Notes: generated from the sequence alone by a model not told the origin. Numbered from the stretch's first letter, positions 17,275-26,315 are shown. The stretch: DNA of 64,000 nt from PALSA-610 sp038213435 (GCA_038213435.1 JBBQTI010000002.1:1-64000); one strand, 5' to 3'. Made by a program: numbers and translations.

Positions 17275-18273
17275 CTAGTCGGAGCCGGCGGCGCGGCCGT
17301 CGCTGATCGCGCGCAGCTTGTCGCGGTCGATCTGTGTAGTGTCCGCGACCGCGACGCGCGACTTGGTGAGCGCGCGCAACGTCGCCGTGCGGCGTCCCTC
17401 GGGTTCGATGATCGCCCGCTCGCCGAGGATCGCACCGGGTCCGACCTCGCCGAGCACTTCGCCGTCGACCTCGACGGCCAACACTCCGTCGAGCAGGAGG
17501 TAGAGCTCGTGCCCGAGCTTGCCCTGCTCCATGAGCAGTTGGCCCTCCTTGATCGTGCGGAGCTTGGGTTTCTCGCCACCTTGCATGATCTGCGCCGACA
17601 ACTCTCGTTCGAGGGCCGTTTCGACGGTGGTGACCAGTGCCGGAGAGTCGAGCTCTCCCCACGGCGTGTGCGTTCCGAACGAATGGCGCCACCATTCCTT
17701 GAAGTTCGCGAGCCCGGCCTTCCCGGCGAGCTTGCCCTCGTTGTCGAACACCCAATGGCGCGGGAACGGGCTCGCGCCCACGAACTCCCACTCGGCGTCG
17801 CCGTCGGCGCGCAACACGAGCGCGAGCGTCGTCCAGACCGTCGGCGCCTGCAGCTTCACGAACGGGGGGCGATTCACGTGCCGCGGCGCGGGCAGGGCCA
17901 CGTGGCCGCCGAACGTCTGTACGAACCGCGCCGAGGTCTCGGTGACCTCGGGCTCGGCGCGCAGCTCTTCGAACTCGACGGCCTGGAAGCGGGCGAGGTC
18001 CCGCGTCCCCAACCGTACGGTCGTCGCGCCCATGATGCTGCCGCCGACGTAACCGCAGTCGGTGATGCGGCCGTCCTCGACGTCGATCCACGCGGACAGC
18101 CGGTTGGCGTACCGGAACCGGTCGTCGCGTTTCATCTCGGCGAGGTCGTAAAGCTGATCGGGCGGCGGGTCGTCGTAGTGGGTGAAGCCCGATTCGAAGA
18201 ACGCCTTGTTCAAGCCGGTGACCGCATACGACGGGATCCACGAGAGCGTCGTGACGGAGTGTTCGATACGCAC
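17275..18273 (-). CDS. Protein with C-terminal cyclic-nucleotide-binding domain
   Basis: A 332-residue protein. Residues 1 to about 200 form an unrecognised beta-rich domain (SWIPSYAVTGLNKAFFESGF, GYVGGSIMGATTVRLG, WEFVGASPFPRHWVFD). Residues 215-325 form a Crp-type cyclic-nucleotide-binding barrel with a recognisable phosphate-binding cassette (GERAIIEPEGRRTATLRAL). There is no helix-turn-helix, so it is not a transcription factor; the barrel may sense cAMP or be structural. The reading frame is open further upstream, but the GTG at 18273 with GAGGAGG close upstream is the clear start. Confidence 0.75.
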   Translation of the reverse strand: MRIEHSVTTLSWIPSYAVTGLNKAFFESGFTHYDDPPPDQLYDLAEMKRDDRFRYANRLSAWIDVEDGRITDCGYVGGSIMGATTVRLGTRDLARFQAVEFEELRAEPEVTETSARFVQTFGGHVALPAPRHVNRPPFVKLQAPTVWTTLALVLRADGDAEWEFVGASPFPRHWVFDNEGKLAGKAGLANFKEWWRHSFGTHTPWGELDSPALVTTVETALERELSAQIMQGGEKPKLRTIKEGQLLMEQGKLGHELYLLLDGVLAVEVDGEVLGEVGPGAILGERAIIEPEGRRTATLRALTKSRVAVADTTQIDRDKLRAISDGRAAGSD

Positions 18274-18359
18274 AGCCGACCTCCTCTTCGGTGTTGGTCC
18301 CGACGGTAACGGCGAACCCGCTCCTTTGACCACCCCGGGCGAGCCGGTCGCAGTGGCCT

Positions 18360-19166
18360 CTATTTCTCGTCGTCGCCGGCGCGCCCGTGCTTCCAGTAGC
18401 CGCGCACGGTGGTCTGGCCGCGTGACCATGACCGCTCCTCGAACAGGTGGCGGCGAATGCGTTGCATCGCCGCGGCTTCGCCGGCGGCCCATACGCGCGC
18501 GCCCGGGGAGAGATCCGCAGTCCGGACCGCGGCGACGAGCGCGTCGCCGGGGGCCGCCCCCGGCGGCAGGTCGTGCCATTCGATCGTCGCGCGCGGATGG
18601 CCGGGGAGGGCGAGGCGCGCGTCGGTGCGGCCCACCTCGACGTGTGCCCGGATCGGCGTCTCGGTCGGCAACACTTCGAGCAGTTGGCTGATCGCGGGGA
18701 TCGCGGTTTCGTCGCCGGCGAGAAGGAACGCGGGCGTCTCGCGGTCGATGACATATCCGCGGCCGGGACCCGAGATCGCCGCGGGTCCACCCGGCTCGAC
18801 CGCGGCCGCCCACTTGGACGCGACGCCGTCGCCATGGACGACAGCTTCGATGTCGAGCTCGAGCGCCGCTCGGTCGAGGCGGCGCGGCGTGAACGTCCGG
18901 ATCGTCGGTCGGCGCCCGTCGGGCAGAAGGAACTCGTTGCCGTTCCAACGCGGCATGACGAGGCCCTCCGTCCCCGACGCCGGGAGCAGCAATCGCACGC
19001 TGGCCGCCGGCTCCTCCACAGTCATGCCCTCGAGGTCGGAGCCGGTCAACGTGACACGGACCAGGCGCGGGCTCGAATGTTCGACCCGGCGCACCTCGAC
19101 GGGACGAAACCGCGGCGGTTCCCGCCGCGTGCGCGCCGATGCCGGACCCGATTCAGAGTTGCTCAT
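18360..19166 (-). CDS. Siderophore-interacting FAD-binding protein (ViuB/SIP family)
   Basis: A 268-residue flavin reductase-like protein of the siderophore-interacting family, which reduces ferric siderophores in the cytosol to release iron. FAD-binding motif RPTIRTFTPRR lies near residue 93, the NAD(P)H-site GDETAIPAI near residue 159, the WAAGEAAAM motif near 232 and the characteristic RGYWKHG near the end. GGGAGG about 10 nt upstream supports the ATG at 19166. No siderophore synthesis or transport genes are visible in the window. Confidence 0.85.
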   Translation of the reverse strand: MSNSESGPASARTRREPPRFRPVEVRRVEHSSPRLVRVTLTGSDLEGMTVEEPAASVRLLLPASGTEGLVMPRWNGNEFLLPDGRRPTIRTFTPRRLDRAALELDIEAVVHGDGVASKWAAAVEPGGPAAISGPGRGYVIDRETPAFLLAGDETAIPAISQLLEVLPTETPIRAHVEVGRTDARLALPGHPRATIEWHDLPPGAAPGDALVAAVRTADLSPGARVWAAGEAAAMQRIRRHLFEERSWSRGQTTVRGYWKHGRAGDDEK

Positions 19167-19218
19167 CGCCGACCAGCCTCCCACCTCTTGCCCTCACCCT
19201 TCGTCGTAGTGCCAGTCT

Positions 19219-19734
19219 GTGACGATGCGCCGGCAGGTCACGATCTTCCTGCCCGAACCCGTCGCCGAACGCATCGACGAGATCCGTACCCGTTTCGACC
19301 CGGACACGGCTCGTCGCATCGCGCCGCACATCACGGTTGTCCACGACGCCGATTCGGCGGAGCTCGGCGAGCTCAGGTCGCAGCTCGAGCTCGTCGGTTC
19401 CTCGCGTCCGCCGTTGTCGCTGCGTCTTACCGGGGTGCGGTGTTGGGGCTCTCCCATTGCCGGTATCTACCTCGCGACCGAAGCCGCGCACGGGGTGATC
19501 GAGACGATACGGCGGGCGTTGGGCGTCGTCGACGCTCCGGGGGTCGAGTACGTACCGCACGTGACGCTGACGCATCCTCGCACCGTGCCCGCGCCGCGTG
19601 CGCGTGAGGCGTGGGACGCGATCCGGGGCTGGACCGTCGACGAGATCGTGCACATCGACCGCCTCGCGATCGTCGAGCTCGACGGATCCGAATGGCGGAC
19701 GCGGGCCACCGTTGCGCTGGTCGGACCGGTGTAG
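19219..19734 (+). CDS. 2H phosphoesterase superfamily (2'-5' RNA ligase-like) protein
   Basis: A 171-residue protein with the two HxT motifs defining the 2H phosphoesterases: PHITVV near residue 37 and PHVTLTH near residue 116, spaced normally. Members hydrolyse or form 2'-5' or cyclic phosphodiesters in RNA or nucleotides. GTG at 19219, with ATG at 19225 as alternative. It is followed at 30 bp by a Nudix hydrolase. Confidence 0.8.
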   Translation: MTMRRQVTIFLPEPVAERIDEIRTRFDPDTARRIAPHITVVHDADSAELGELRSQLELVGSSRPPLSLRLTGVRCWGSPIAGIYLATEAAHGVIETIRRALGVVDAPGVEYVPHVTLTHPRTVPAPRAREAWDAIRGWTVDEIVHIDRLAIVELDGSEWRTRATVALVGPV

Positions 19735-19764
19735 CCGGCATGAAATATCCACTTGCGCGCGAGG

Positions 19765-20265
19765 ATGGGCCGCGTGCTCGAGGACCCGTCGATTCCGCCG
19801 CCGCGGACCGAACGCGTCGCGGCGCGGGTGTTGCTCGTCGACGACGACCGCGCGCTCCTGCTGTTGCGCGGCTGCGATCCGGCGCGGCCCGAGGCTGGGA
19901 CCTGGTGGTTCACTCCGGGCGGCGGGCTCGACGACGGCGAGACCGTCGAAGCCGCGGCGCGGCGAGAGGTGCGTGAGGAGACGGGTTTCGCGGTTGCCGA
20001 TCTTGGACCCGTCGTGTTCCGCCGGACGGTACTGTTCGACTTCGACGGCGTTCGCTACCGGCAGCACGAGCACTTCTTCTGCGCCCACGTGTTGTCCAGC
20101 TTCGCGATCGACGACGCGGGTTGGAGCGATGTCGAACGCCGGTCGGTTCTGGAACATCGGTGGTGGACGCACGCCGAGCTCGTCGCGACCTCCGAGACCG
20201 TTCACCCCGCGGAGCTCGCGCGAATCCTGAGTGACGTCTTGGCGCGCGGCCCGGCGTCAGCTTGA
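19765..20265 (+). CDS. Nudix hydrolase
   Basis: About 166 residues with a complete Nudix box: GGGLDDGETVEAAARREVREETGF, in which the essential REVREE core is intact. It should hydrolyse a nucleoside diphosphate linked to another moiety, substrate unknown. The start is uncertain among TTG 19753, ATG 19765 and GTG 19774. The 3' end overlaps the convergent citrate-synthase gene by 9 bp. Confidence 0.85.
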   Translation: MGRVLEDPSIPPPRTERVAARVLLVDDDRALLLLRGCDPARPEAGTWWFTPGGGLDDGETVEAAARREVREETGFAVADLGPVVFRRTVLFDFDGVRYRQHEHFFCAHVLSSFAIDDAGWSDVERRSVLEHRWWTHAELVATSETVHPAELARILSDVLARGPASA

Positions 20266-21816
20266 GATCGGCGGGACCGGCTGCGGGGGTGGCGGGCCGA
20301 CGTACTGGGCGCTCGGGCGGATGAGCCGGTTGTCGGCGGCCTGCTCCAGGATGTGCGCGCACCAACCGATGACCCGGCTCGCGGCGAACGTGGGCGTGAA
20401 CAGCTCGCGCGGGATGCCGCAACGATCCATGACGATGCCCGCGTAGAACTCCACGTTCGTGTACAGCCGCCGCCCGGGCTTCAGCTCGTCGAGCACCTTG
20501 ACCGCGGTCGCTTCGATATGACGGGCGAGCTCCATCTTGTCGCCGCCGAGCGACTCGGCGACCTCTCGCAGCATCAGTGAACGGGGATCGTCGGTCTTGT
20601 ACACGCGATGACCGAATCCCATCAGCCGGTCGCCGCGTTCGACTGCGGCGCGCAGCCACGGCTCGGCGCGATCGGGCGTACCGATCTCGTCGAGCATCTG
20701 CAGCGCGCGGCTCGGCGCTCCACCGTGCAATGGACCGGACAGCGCGCCGATGGCGCCCACGACCGCGGCGCCGAGATCGGCTCCGGTCGAGGTGATGACC
20801 CGGGCGGTGAACGTCGACGCGTTGAAACCGTGGTCGACCGTGGAGATGAGGTATTTCTCCACCGCGGCCGCGTGTTCGGCCTGGGGCACCTCGCCTTGCA
20901 TCATGTAGAGGTAGTTGGCCGCGTACGCGAGATCGTCGCGTGGTGCGATGGGATCGAGGCCCCGCCGCAGTCGCCAGAGCGCGCAGATGAGGGTCGGAAC
21001 GACCGCGCATGTCGACATCGCGTTGTCGCGCAGGGTCGCGGCGTCGATGTCGTGCGACGGCCGGAAGCCGAGCGCCGCGCCGTACTGCGACAGCGCGGTC
21101 CGCAAGGCGTCGAGCGGTACGAAAACCTCGCCCGCGATCGCGATCGCGGGGAGAACGCCGGCGACGGCAGGCGGAATCACGCGGCGCGCGCGAATGTCGG
21201 CGGCAAACGACTCGCGCTCGGCCCGCGTCGTCGGGAGTCGGCCCTCGAACATCAAGTGCCAGACGTCTTCGATCGGCCGCGACTTCGCGAGGTCGACGGC
21301 GTTGTACTGGCGGTAGTGGTAGAAGCCCTGGAGGCCGCGTACGTCGCCGACGGCGGTGTCGGCCACGACGACGCCCTCGAGCCCCTTCGGCACCTCGTGC
21401 GCCTGCGCGTCGGCGGGCTGGATCATCGCGACGCGCATCAGGTCGCGCATCGACACGATCCCGACGAGTTTTTGCCCTGTAGCAGCGCGGCCGTCGACCA
21501 CCGGTATGTGCCGGTACCCCCGCTCCGAAAGGCTCGCGAACGCGGCGCGCGCTTCGACCCCGGGGCCGATCGTGTCCGGGTCGGCCGTCATCCACTCGGA
21601 CACCTTGGCGGTCGAGGCGTCGGATCCGGCCGCCGCCAGTCGTATCATGTCGCGCTCGGTCAGGATCCCGATGGCCCGATCGTCGTGATCGATGACGACG
21701 ACCGAGCCGACCCGGTGCTCCCGCATGCGTTGCGCCGCCCGCGCGACGGTCTCCGCGGGTTGCGCGGTGACGACCGGATGACTCATGAGATCGCCGACGG
21801 TCCGCTCGGTGGCCAC
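20257..21816 (-). CDS. Citrate synthase-family enzyme with N-terminal CBS domain pair
   Basis: A 519-residue fusion. Residues 1-135 form two CBS domains (VGDLMSHPVVTAQPAETVARAA, then VSEWMTADPDTIGPGVEARAAF, each ending in a GI-type strand). Residues 145-519 are a full citrate synthase domain: DHGFNASTF, SGPLHGGAP (catalytic His), GFGHRVYKTDDPR (second His) and NVEFYAGIV, where the usual catalytic Asp position is Glu. FAASRVIGWCAHILEQ closes the active site. CBS pairs bind adenosyl nucleotides, so activity may respond to energy charge. It could use acetyl- or propionyl-CoA. TAGTAT lies 7 nt upstream of the GTG, a leaderless arrangement. Confidence 0.9.
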   Translation of the reverse strand: MATERTVGDLMSHPVVTAQPAETVARAAQRMREHRVGSVVVIDHDDRAIGILTERDMIRLAAAGSDASTAKVSEWMTADPDTIGPGVEARAAFASLSERGYRHIPVVDGRAATGQKLVGIVSMRDLMRVAMIQPADAQAHEVPKGLEGVVVADTAVGDVRGLQGFYHYRQYNAVDLAKSRPIEDVWHLMFEGRLPTTRAERESFAADIRARRVIPPAVAGVLPAIAIAGEVFVPLDALRTALSQYGAALGFRPSHDIDAATLRDNAMSTCAVVPTLICALWRLRRGLDPIAPRDDLAYAANYLYMMQGEVPQAEHAAAVEKYLISTVDHGFNASTFTARVITSTGADLGAAVVGAIGALSGPLHGGAPSRALQMLDEIGTPDRAEPWLRAAVERGDRLMGFGHRVYKTDDPRSLMLREVAESLGGDKMELARHIEATAVKVLDELKPGRRLYTNVEFYAGIVMDRCGIPRELFTPTFAASRVIGWCAHILEQAADNRLIRPSAQYVGPPPPQPVPPISS

Positions 21817-21852
21817 GTCCGAAATACTACGACGGGGTCGACGGCATTCGGT

Positions 21853-22635
21853 CTACGTCACCGGGTTGACGTCCGCGGCCGTGCCGTGACGTCCCGCGCC
21901 GGCCGCGAACCGGGACGCGCCGGCGAGCGATTCCCCCGATCGCAGGACGCGGAGCCCGTGCTCGAGCTCGACTTGGATTGCATCGTCGATGCCGAGACCC
22001 CACTGCGCATAGCTCGACGCGCGGTCTTCGCGCAGGCAGACCTGCGGTAGCGCCGCGAGGTCGGACGCCAGCTCGATCGCGAGCCGTCGCGCGTCGCCCG
22101 ACTCCGTGAGACGGTTGGCGAGGCCCATCCTCATCGCTTCGTCGCCACTGACGCCGCGGCCGGTCAGGATGAGATCGAGCGCGTGCGAATGACCGATGAG
22201 GCGGGGCAGCCGGACGGTACCGCCGTCGACGAGGGGAACGCCCCAGCGCCGGCAGAACACTCCGAACACGGCGTCGCGCGCGGCCACGCGCAGATCACAC
22301 CACAGCGCGAGCTCGAGCCCGCCCGCCACTGCGAATCCCTCGACTGCGGCGATCACCGGCTTCGAGAGCAGCATTCTCGTCGGTCCCATCGGGCCGTCGC
22401 CGTCGGGCCGAACCGTGTTGCCGGCGTCGTTGCCGATCGCCTTCAGGTCGGCCCCCGCGCAGAACGTGCCGCCGGCGCCGGTGAGTACCGCGACGTCGTG
22501 CGCGTCGTCGACTTCGAAGGCGCGGAACGCGTCGGCCAGCTCGGCGGCGGCTGCGCGGTCGACCGCGTTGCGCACGGTGTGCCGATCGATCGTGACGACG
22601 GTGACGCGGTCGAAGTGTTCGATGTTGACGTTCAT
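21853..22635 (-). CDS. Enoyl-CoA hydratase/isomerase family protein
   Basis: A 260-residue crotonase-fold protein. The oxyanion-hole segments are FCAGADLKAIG near residue 60 and AVAGGLELALWCD near residue 105. In the active-site strand the typical Glu is absent (CRRWGVPLVDGGTVRLPRLIG), a variant seen in isomerase or orphan subfamilies, so the exact reaction on acyl-CoA is uncertain. AGAAGGGA precedes the ATG, which overlaps the stop of the histidine phosphatase gene by 4 bp, indicating co-translation. Confidence 0.85.
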   Translation of the reverse strand: MNVNIEHFDRVTVVTIDRHTVRNAVDRAAAAELADAFRAFEVDDAHDVAVLTGAGGTFCAGADLKAIGNDAGNTVRPDGDGPMGPTRMLLSKPVIAAVEGFAVAGGLELALWCDLRVAARDAVFGVFCRRWGVPLVDGGTVRLPRLIGHSHALDLILTGRGVSGDEAMRMGLANRLTESGDARRLAIELASDLAALPQVCLREDRASSYAQWGLGIDDAIQVELEHGLRVLRSGESLAGASRFAAGAGRHGTAADVNPVT

Positions 22636-23240
22636 GCGGAATCCCTTCTCGCGACCAAATGCGCGCGTTCGTTGAGGGAGGCGAGAGAGCGCACGCCGGT
22701 GCGCGACGCGACCATGCGCGACAACGACGTGTAAGGCGGATCGAACCAGAGATGACGGTCGAGACCGAGCACGACCGCGAGGGCAACGTTGATGACGCCA
22801 CCGTGGCAGACGGCGACGACGCGACGGCCGGGATGCGCGGCGACGACCTCGTCGAGCGTCGCGGCGACGCGGGCGCGAAACGTCCCGGTCGATTCGCCGC
22901 CGAACTCTTCCCAGCGACCTTCGTACATCGCCGCGAGCTGCGGATCGCGCGTCGCGCGCAGTTCCTCCATCGGGATATAGGAGTCCGACTGCACGTCGTA
23001 CTCCACCAAGCCTTCGACGATCTGTACGTCGAGACCGTGCGCGCGTGCGACGGGTTCGGCGGTCTCGATCGCGCGCCGCTGGGGGCTCGACAGGACGGCG
23101 TCGATCGGTTCGAGCGCGAGCCAGGCGGCGAGTCGCTCCGCCTGCTCCCGGCCGCGCGCCGTCAGCGCCGGGTCCGCGGGCACGCCGGTGCCCGGCGCGA
23201 TCCGCTCCGGCTCTGCGTGGCGCACCCAGAGCAGGTCCAT
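22632..23240 (-). CDS. Histidine phosphatase (phosphoglycerate mutase-like)
   Basis: A 202-residue histidine-phosphatase-superfamily protein. The phosphorylated His is in VRHAEP at residues 6-11, the second Arg in SSPQRRAIETA, and the distal His in AVCHGGVINV near residue 145. It probably removes a phosphate from a small metabolite. Overlaps the next crotonase gene by 4 bp and follows the HAD gene after 12 bp, so it belongs to the same run. Confidence 0.88.
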   Translation of the reverse strand: MDLLWVRHAEPERIAPGTGVPADPALTARGREQAERLAAWLALEPIDAVLSSPQRRAIETAEPVARAHGLDVQIVEGLVEYDVQSDSYIPMEELRATRDPQLAAMYEGRWEEFGGESTGTFRARVAATLDEVVAAHPGRRVVAVCHGGVINVALAVVLGLDRHLWFDPPYTSLSRMVASRTGVRSLASLNERAHLVARRDSA

Positions 23241-23252
23241 GTCAGCGCCCGC

Positions 23253-23885
23253 TCATCGCAGCGCGAACCCGAGGATCACTTCGAGCGCGGCGAGCGCGGC
23301 GTCGGGATCGACGACCTTGATCGTCGCCATGCCCATCTCGCGTGCAGGCTTCAAGTTCATGCCGAGATCGTCGAGGAACACGGCCTCGGACGCGAGCACG
23401 GCCAGACGGGCGAGCGCCAACGCATAGATGCGCGGATCCGGCTTTCGCAGTCCTTCGACTGCTGATTCGATGATCACGTCGAACAGCCCGGCCCCGTGGA
23501 GTCCGTTCGGGGTGGGTTGTCGCGTCTCGTCGCTCCAGTTGTTCGTCAGCGCGGCGGTGCGCAGTCCTCTCGAGCGGATGCATCCGATCGCATGTGCCAT
23601 CTCGGGGCGGGGACCGAGCGACGAGCCGATCGAGCCCATGAGCCGGCGAGCGTCGAGTCGGAAGCCGGCGGCGAGCGCCTCGGCCTCGAGCGCGTCGGTG
23701 AACGCGTGCATGCTCAGCTCGCCCCGTTCGAGTGACGCCCACGCCCCCGATTCGCTGCTCACGCGGATCAGCGCGCGCACCGTGCCCTTCTTCAGGTCGT
23801 TGTCGTGGTCGTAGACGTCGAAGGCCTCGAACGGCGACGGGAACACGACACCGCCGAGGTCGAAGATCACGGCGCGGTACGCCAT
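23253..23885 (-). CDS. HAD-superfamily hydrolase (ACAD10/epoxide-hydrolase N-domain type)
   Basis: A 210-residue HAD phosphatase: motif I FDLGGVVFPSPFEAF (first Asp, with Gly where the second Asp often lies, as in the epoxide-hydrolase N-domain subgroup), motif II LTNNWSDE, Lys in LRKPDPRIY and motif IV FLDDLGMNL. Homologous domains precede ACAD10/11 kinases that feed 4-hydroxy acids into beta-oxidation, which suits the crotonase neighbours. The ATG overlaps the stop of the upstream oxidase gene (ATGA). Confidence 0.85.
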   Translation of the reverse strand: MAYRAVIFDLGGVVFPSPFEAFDVYDHDNDLKKGTVRALIRVSSESGAWASLERGELSMHAFTDALEAEALAAGFRLDARRLMGSIGSSLGPRPEMAHAIGCIRSRGLRTAALTNNWSDETRQPTPNGLHGAGLFDVIIESAVEGLRKPDPRIYALALARLAVLASEAVFLDDLGMNLKPAREMGMATIKVVDPDAALAALEVILGFALR

Positions 23886-25522
23886 CAGTCGAGGTCGTTC
23901 GTCGGGTCCGCGGGGTCGACGAGCACACCCGGATTGAGGACACCGGCCGGGTCGACCGCCGCCTTCGCCGCGCGCAAAGCTGCCGCAAACGGGTCGGGCC
24001 GCTGCCGGTCGTACCAACGGCGGTGATCGCGGCCGACGGCGTGGTGATGCGTGATCGTCCCTCCGTGGAGCCCGATGGCGGTGCCTGCTGCGGCTTTGAT
24101 CGCCTCCCACTGCGCAAGCTGCTCGGGCTCCGTTCCCCGCGCGAGCACGGTGAAGTAGGGCGCGGGACCGTCGGGATAGACGTGCGTGAACCGGCAGGTC
24201 ACGACCGCGGGCCACGCGCCCGCGGCCTGGGCGGTGTCGAGCACGGCTCTCGTCACGCTGTCGTGCAGCGCCGGGAACGCGTCCCAGGTACACGCCGTTT
24301 CGAACGTCTCCGAGATCGCACCGAGGCCGACGAGCGCGTCGCGCGTGTACGGCGCCCGGATGAACGCGTTGCGCCACGAGCCGGCGGCGCCCTCGCGCGC
24401 GCCTTCGGCCTCCGCCCCGTCGCGCACCGAGATGCCGTCGTCGGCCACGGTGCCACCGTGATCGCGCGCGCATTCGACCGCCCGCGCGATCCACGCTCCG
24501 AGCGGGTGATCGGCCGATTCGAACGCGAGCAGGAGCAGCGCGTCGCCCGCGTCGTCGACCCCGGTCAGCCCGGCCTCGACCGCGTCGAGGAGCCGGCAGT
24601 TCGCGGGATGCAGGCCCGTCTGGGAGATGGCGCGCGCGGCTTCGGCGGCTTCTTCGAAGGTAGCGAAGCGTGCCGTCGCCGACGCGCGGAACGTCGGGCG
24701 ATCCTGCAAGCGCATCCAGGCTTCGGTGATCACTCCGAGGATGCCCTCCGAGCCGAGCAGCGCGCGGTCTGGTGACGGTCCCGCTCCCGAGCCGGGAAGG
24801 CGCCTGCTCTCCCAAGCGCCGCGCGGCGTGATCGCACGGATCGATTCGACGAACTCGTCGATGTGCGTATGAAGGGTCGCGTAGTGACCGCCCGATCGCG
24901 TCGCCAGCCACCCGCCGAGGGTCGAGAATTCGAACGACTGCGGGAAATGGCGCAAGGTCAGTGCATGCGGTCGGAGTTGGTCCTCGAGCGCGGGACCGTA
25001 GACGCCCGCCTGGATGCGCGCGGCGCGCGAGACGCGATCGACCTCGAGCACGCGGTCGAGCGCGCGCAGGTCGATGGTGACCGCGCCGCGGTAGTCGTCG
25101 CCGACATCGCACTCGACGCCACCGACGACTGAAGAGCCGCCGCCGTAGGGCACTGCGGCGATGCGTTGATCCGAGCACCAGTCGAGGAGGGCGACGATGT
25201 CGGCTTCGTCGCGGGGGATCGCGACCAGGTCGGGAGGACGCGAGAAGTCGCGGTGCAGCGCGCGCCAGACGTCACGAAAGGACTTGCCGTACGTATGACC
25301 GGCCCGTTCGAACGGGTCGTCGGTGCACAGCGGTGCGAGCGACGCGGGAGGCGTGAACCGCGGCGCGGGTAGGTCGAGCTCGTCGATCGTCGGAGGCGGG
25401 ATCGGATCGCGCGGCTCACCGCCGAGGCGCCTCGCGAAGGTCTCGCCGAGCGTGCGCTGCTGCTTGGTCGAGGGTCCCTCGCCCTCGACCCCCCAACCCC
25501 AGAACCGGCGCGCGCGTTGCAC
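23885..25522 (-). CDS. FAD-binding oxidase of the alkylglycerone-phosphate synthase type
   Basis: A 545-residue VAO-type flavoprotein. The FAD domain has PYGGGSSVVGGVE near residue 125 and LGSEGILGVITEAWMRL near 260; the cap domain ends with the signature GGTITHHHAVGRDHRRWY near residue 490, as in alkyldihydroxyacetonephosphate synthases, and VDPAGVLNPG. It may make an ether-lipid precursor or oxidise a hydroxy acid. The GTG has TAGGGT 7 nt upstream, within the tail of the preceding gene, so it may have its own leaderless promoter. Confidence 0.85.
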   Translation of the reverse strand: MQRARRFWGWGVEGEGPSTKQQRTLGETFARRLGGEPRDPIPPPTIDELDLPAPRFTPPASLAPLCTDDPFERAGHTYGKSFRDVWRALHRDFSRPPDLVAIPRDEADIVALLDWCSDQRIAAVPYGGGSSVVGGVECDVGDDYRGAVTIDLRALDRVLEVDRVSRAARIQAGVYGPALEDQLRPHALTLRHFPQSFEFSTLGGWLATRSGGHYATLHTHIDEFVESIRAITPRGAWESRRLPGSGAGPSPDRALLGSEGILGVITEAWMRLQDRPTFRASATARFATFEEAAEAARAISQTGLHPANCRLLDAVEAGLTGVDDAGDALLLLAFESADHPLGAWIARAVECARDHGGTVADDGISVRDGAEAEGAREGAAGSWRNAFIRAPYTRDALVGLGAISETFETACTWDAFPALHDSVTRAVLDTAQAAGAWPAVVTCRFTHVYPDGPAPYFTVLARGTEPEQLAQWEAIKAAAGTAIGLHGGTITHHHAVGRDHRRWYDRQRPDPFAAALRAAKAAVDPAGVLNPGVLVDPADPTNDLD

Positions 25523-25532
25523 GGCCGGGACC

Positions 25533-26315
25533 CTAGACCGGGTTGGGCTCGTCCGGTCTCGGTCGGTCGAGCCGAGCGTCGCGTTTGTCGACGAACGCCT
25601 GGCGAAGCTCGTCGCTGTCGCCCCAGAGATTGAGCTCGAACGTAAATCCCTGCTCGAACCGGTAGGAGCGCTTGACGTCGACCGGGTCGATCATGTTGAG
25701 CGACTCCTTGGCCCGGCGCATGACGATCGGACTCTTGTTCGCGATGACCGCCGCGAGCTCGAGCGCGGTGTCGAGGAGCTCGGCGCGGGAGACAACGCGT
25801 TCGACGGTGCCGAAGGCAAGGAGCTCCTGCGCGGTGATCATCGCCCCGGTCAGGAACATCGCCCGCAGCTTGTGCTGCGGCACGAACCGGGCGAGATGGG
25901 TTGCGACTCCGAGCGCGCCGCGGTCGACCTCCGGAAGGCCGAAGGTCGCATCGTCGGACGCGATGACGATGTCGGCGTTGCCGGAGAGGCCGATGCCACC
26001 ACCGAGGCAGAAGCCCTGTACGGCCGCGATAACCGGGACCTCGCACTCGTAGACCGCGGCGAACGCCTCGTAACACCCTCGGTTCACGCCGACGAGCGAT
26101 TCGTGCGTGGGATCGGCCGCGAGCTCCTTGATGTCGACGCCGGATTGGAAGCCCTTGCCCTCGCCTCGCAGGATCACGACGCGCGTATTGCGATCGCGAC
26201 CTGCGGCACGTAAGGCGTCAGCGAGCTGGAACCAGCCCGCGACGGGCAGCGCGTTCACCGGCGGATTGTCGATCGTGAGGATGACGACGTGCTCGCGCGT
26301 TTCCGAGCGGATCAT
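25533..26315 (-). CDS. Enoyl-CoA hydratase/isomerase family protein
   Basis: A 260-residue crotonase-fold protein: FQSGVDIKEL and CLGGGIGLSGNAD form the oxyanion hole, and GLPEVDRGALG holds one of the expected active-site acids. It probably hydrates an enoyl-CoA or isomerises one. The start at 26315 (MIRSETREHVV) is chosen over 26327 because TATGCT lies 7 nt upstream. It is divergent from the oxidase at 26338 with only 22 bp between starts and leads the minus-strand run to 21853. Confidence 0.87.
   Translation of the reverse strand: MIRSETREHVVILTIDNPPVNALPVAGWFQLADALRAAGRDRNTRVVILRGEGKGFQSGVDIKELAADPTHESLVGVNRGCYEAFAAVYECEVPVIAAVQGFCLGGGIGLSGNADIVIASDDATFGLPEVDRGALGVATHLARFVPQHKLRAMFLTGAMITAQELLAFGTVERVVSRAELLDTALELAAVIANKSPIVMRRAKESLNMIDPVDVKRSYRFEQGFTFELNLWGDSDELRQAFVDKRDARLDRPRPDEPNPV

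Noticed and set aside
18274..18948. N-terminal extension of the cyclic-nucleotide-binding protein to a 557-residue frame
   Set aside because: The extra part is antisense to the siderophore-interacting gene, and a GAGGAGG-preceded GTG at 18273 marks the start.
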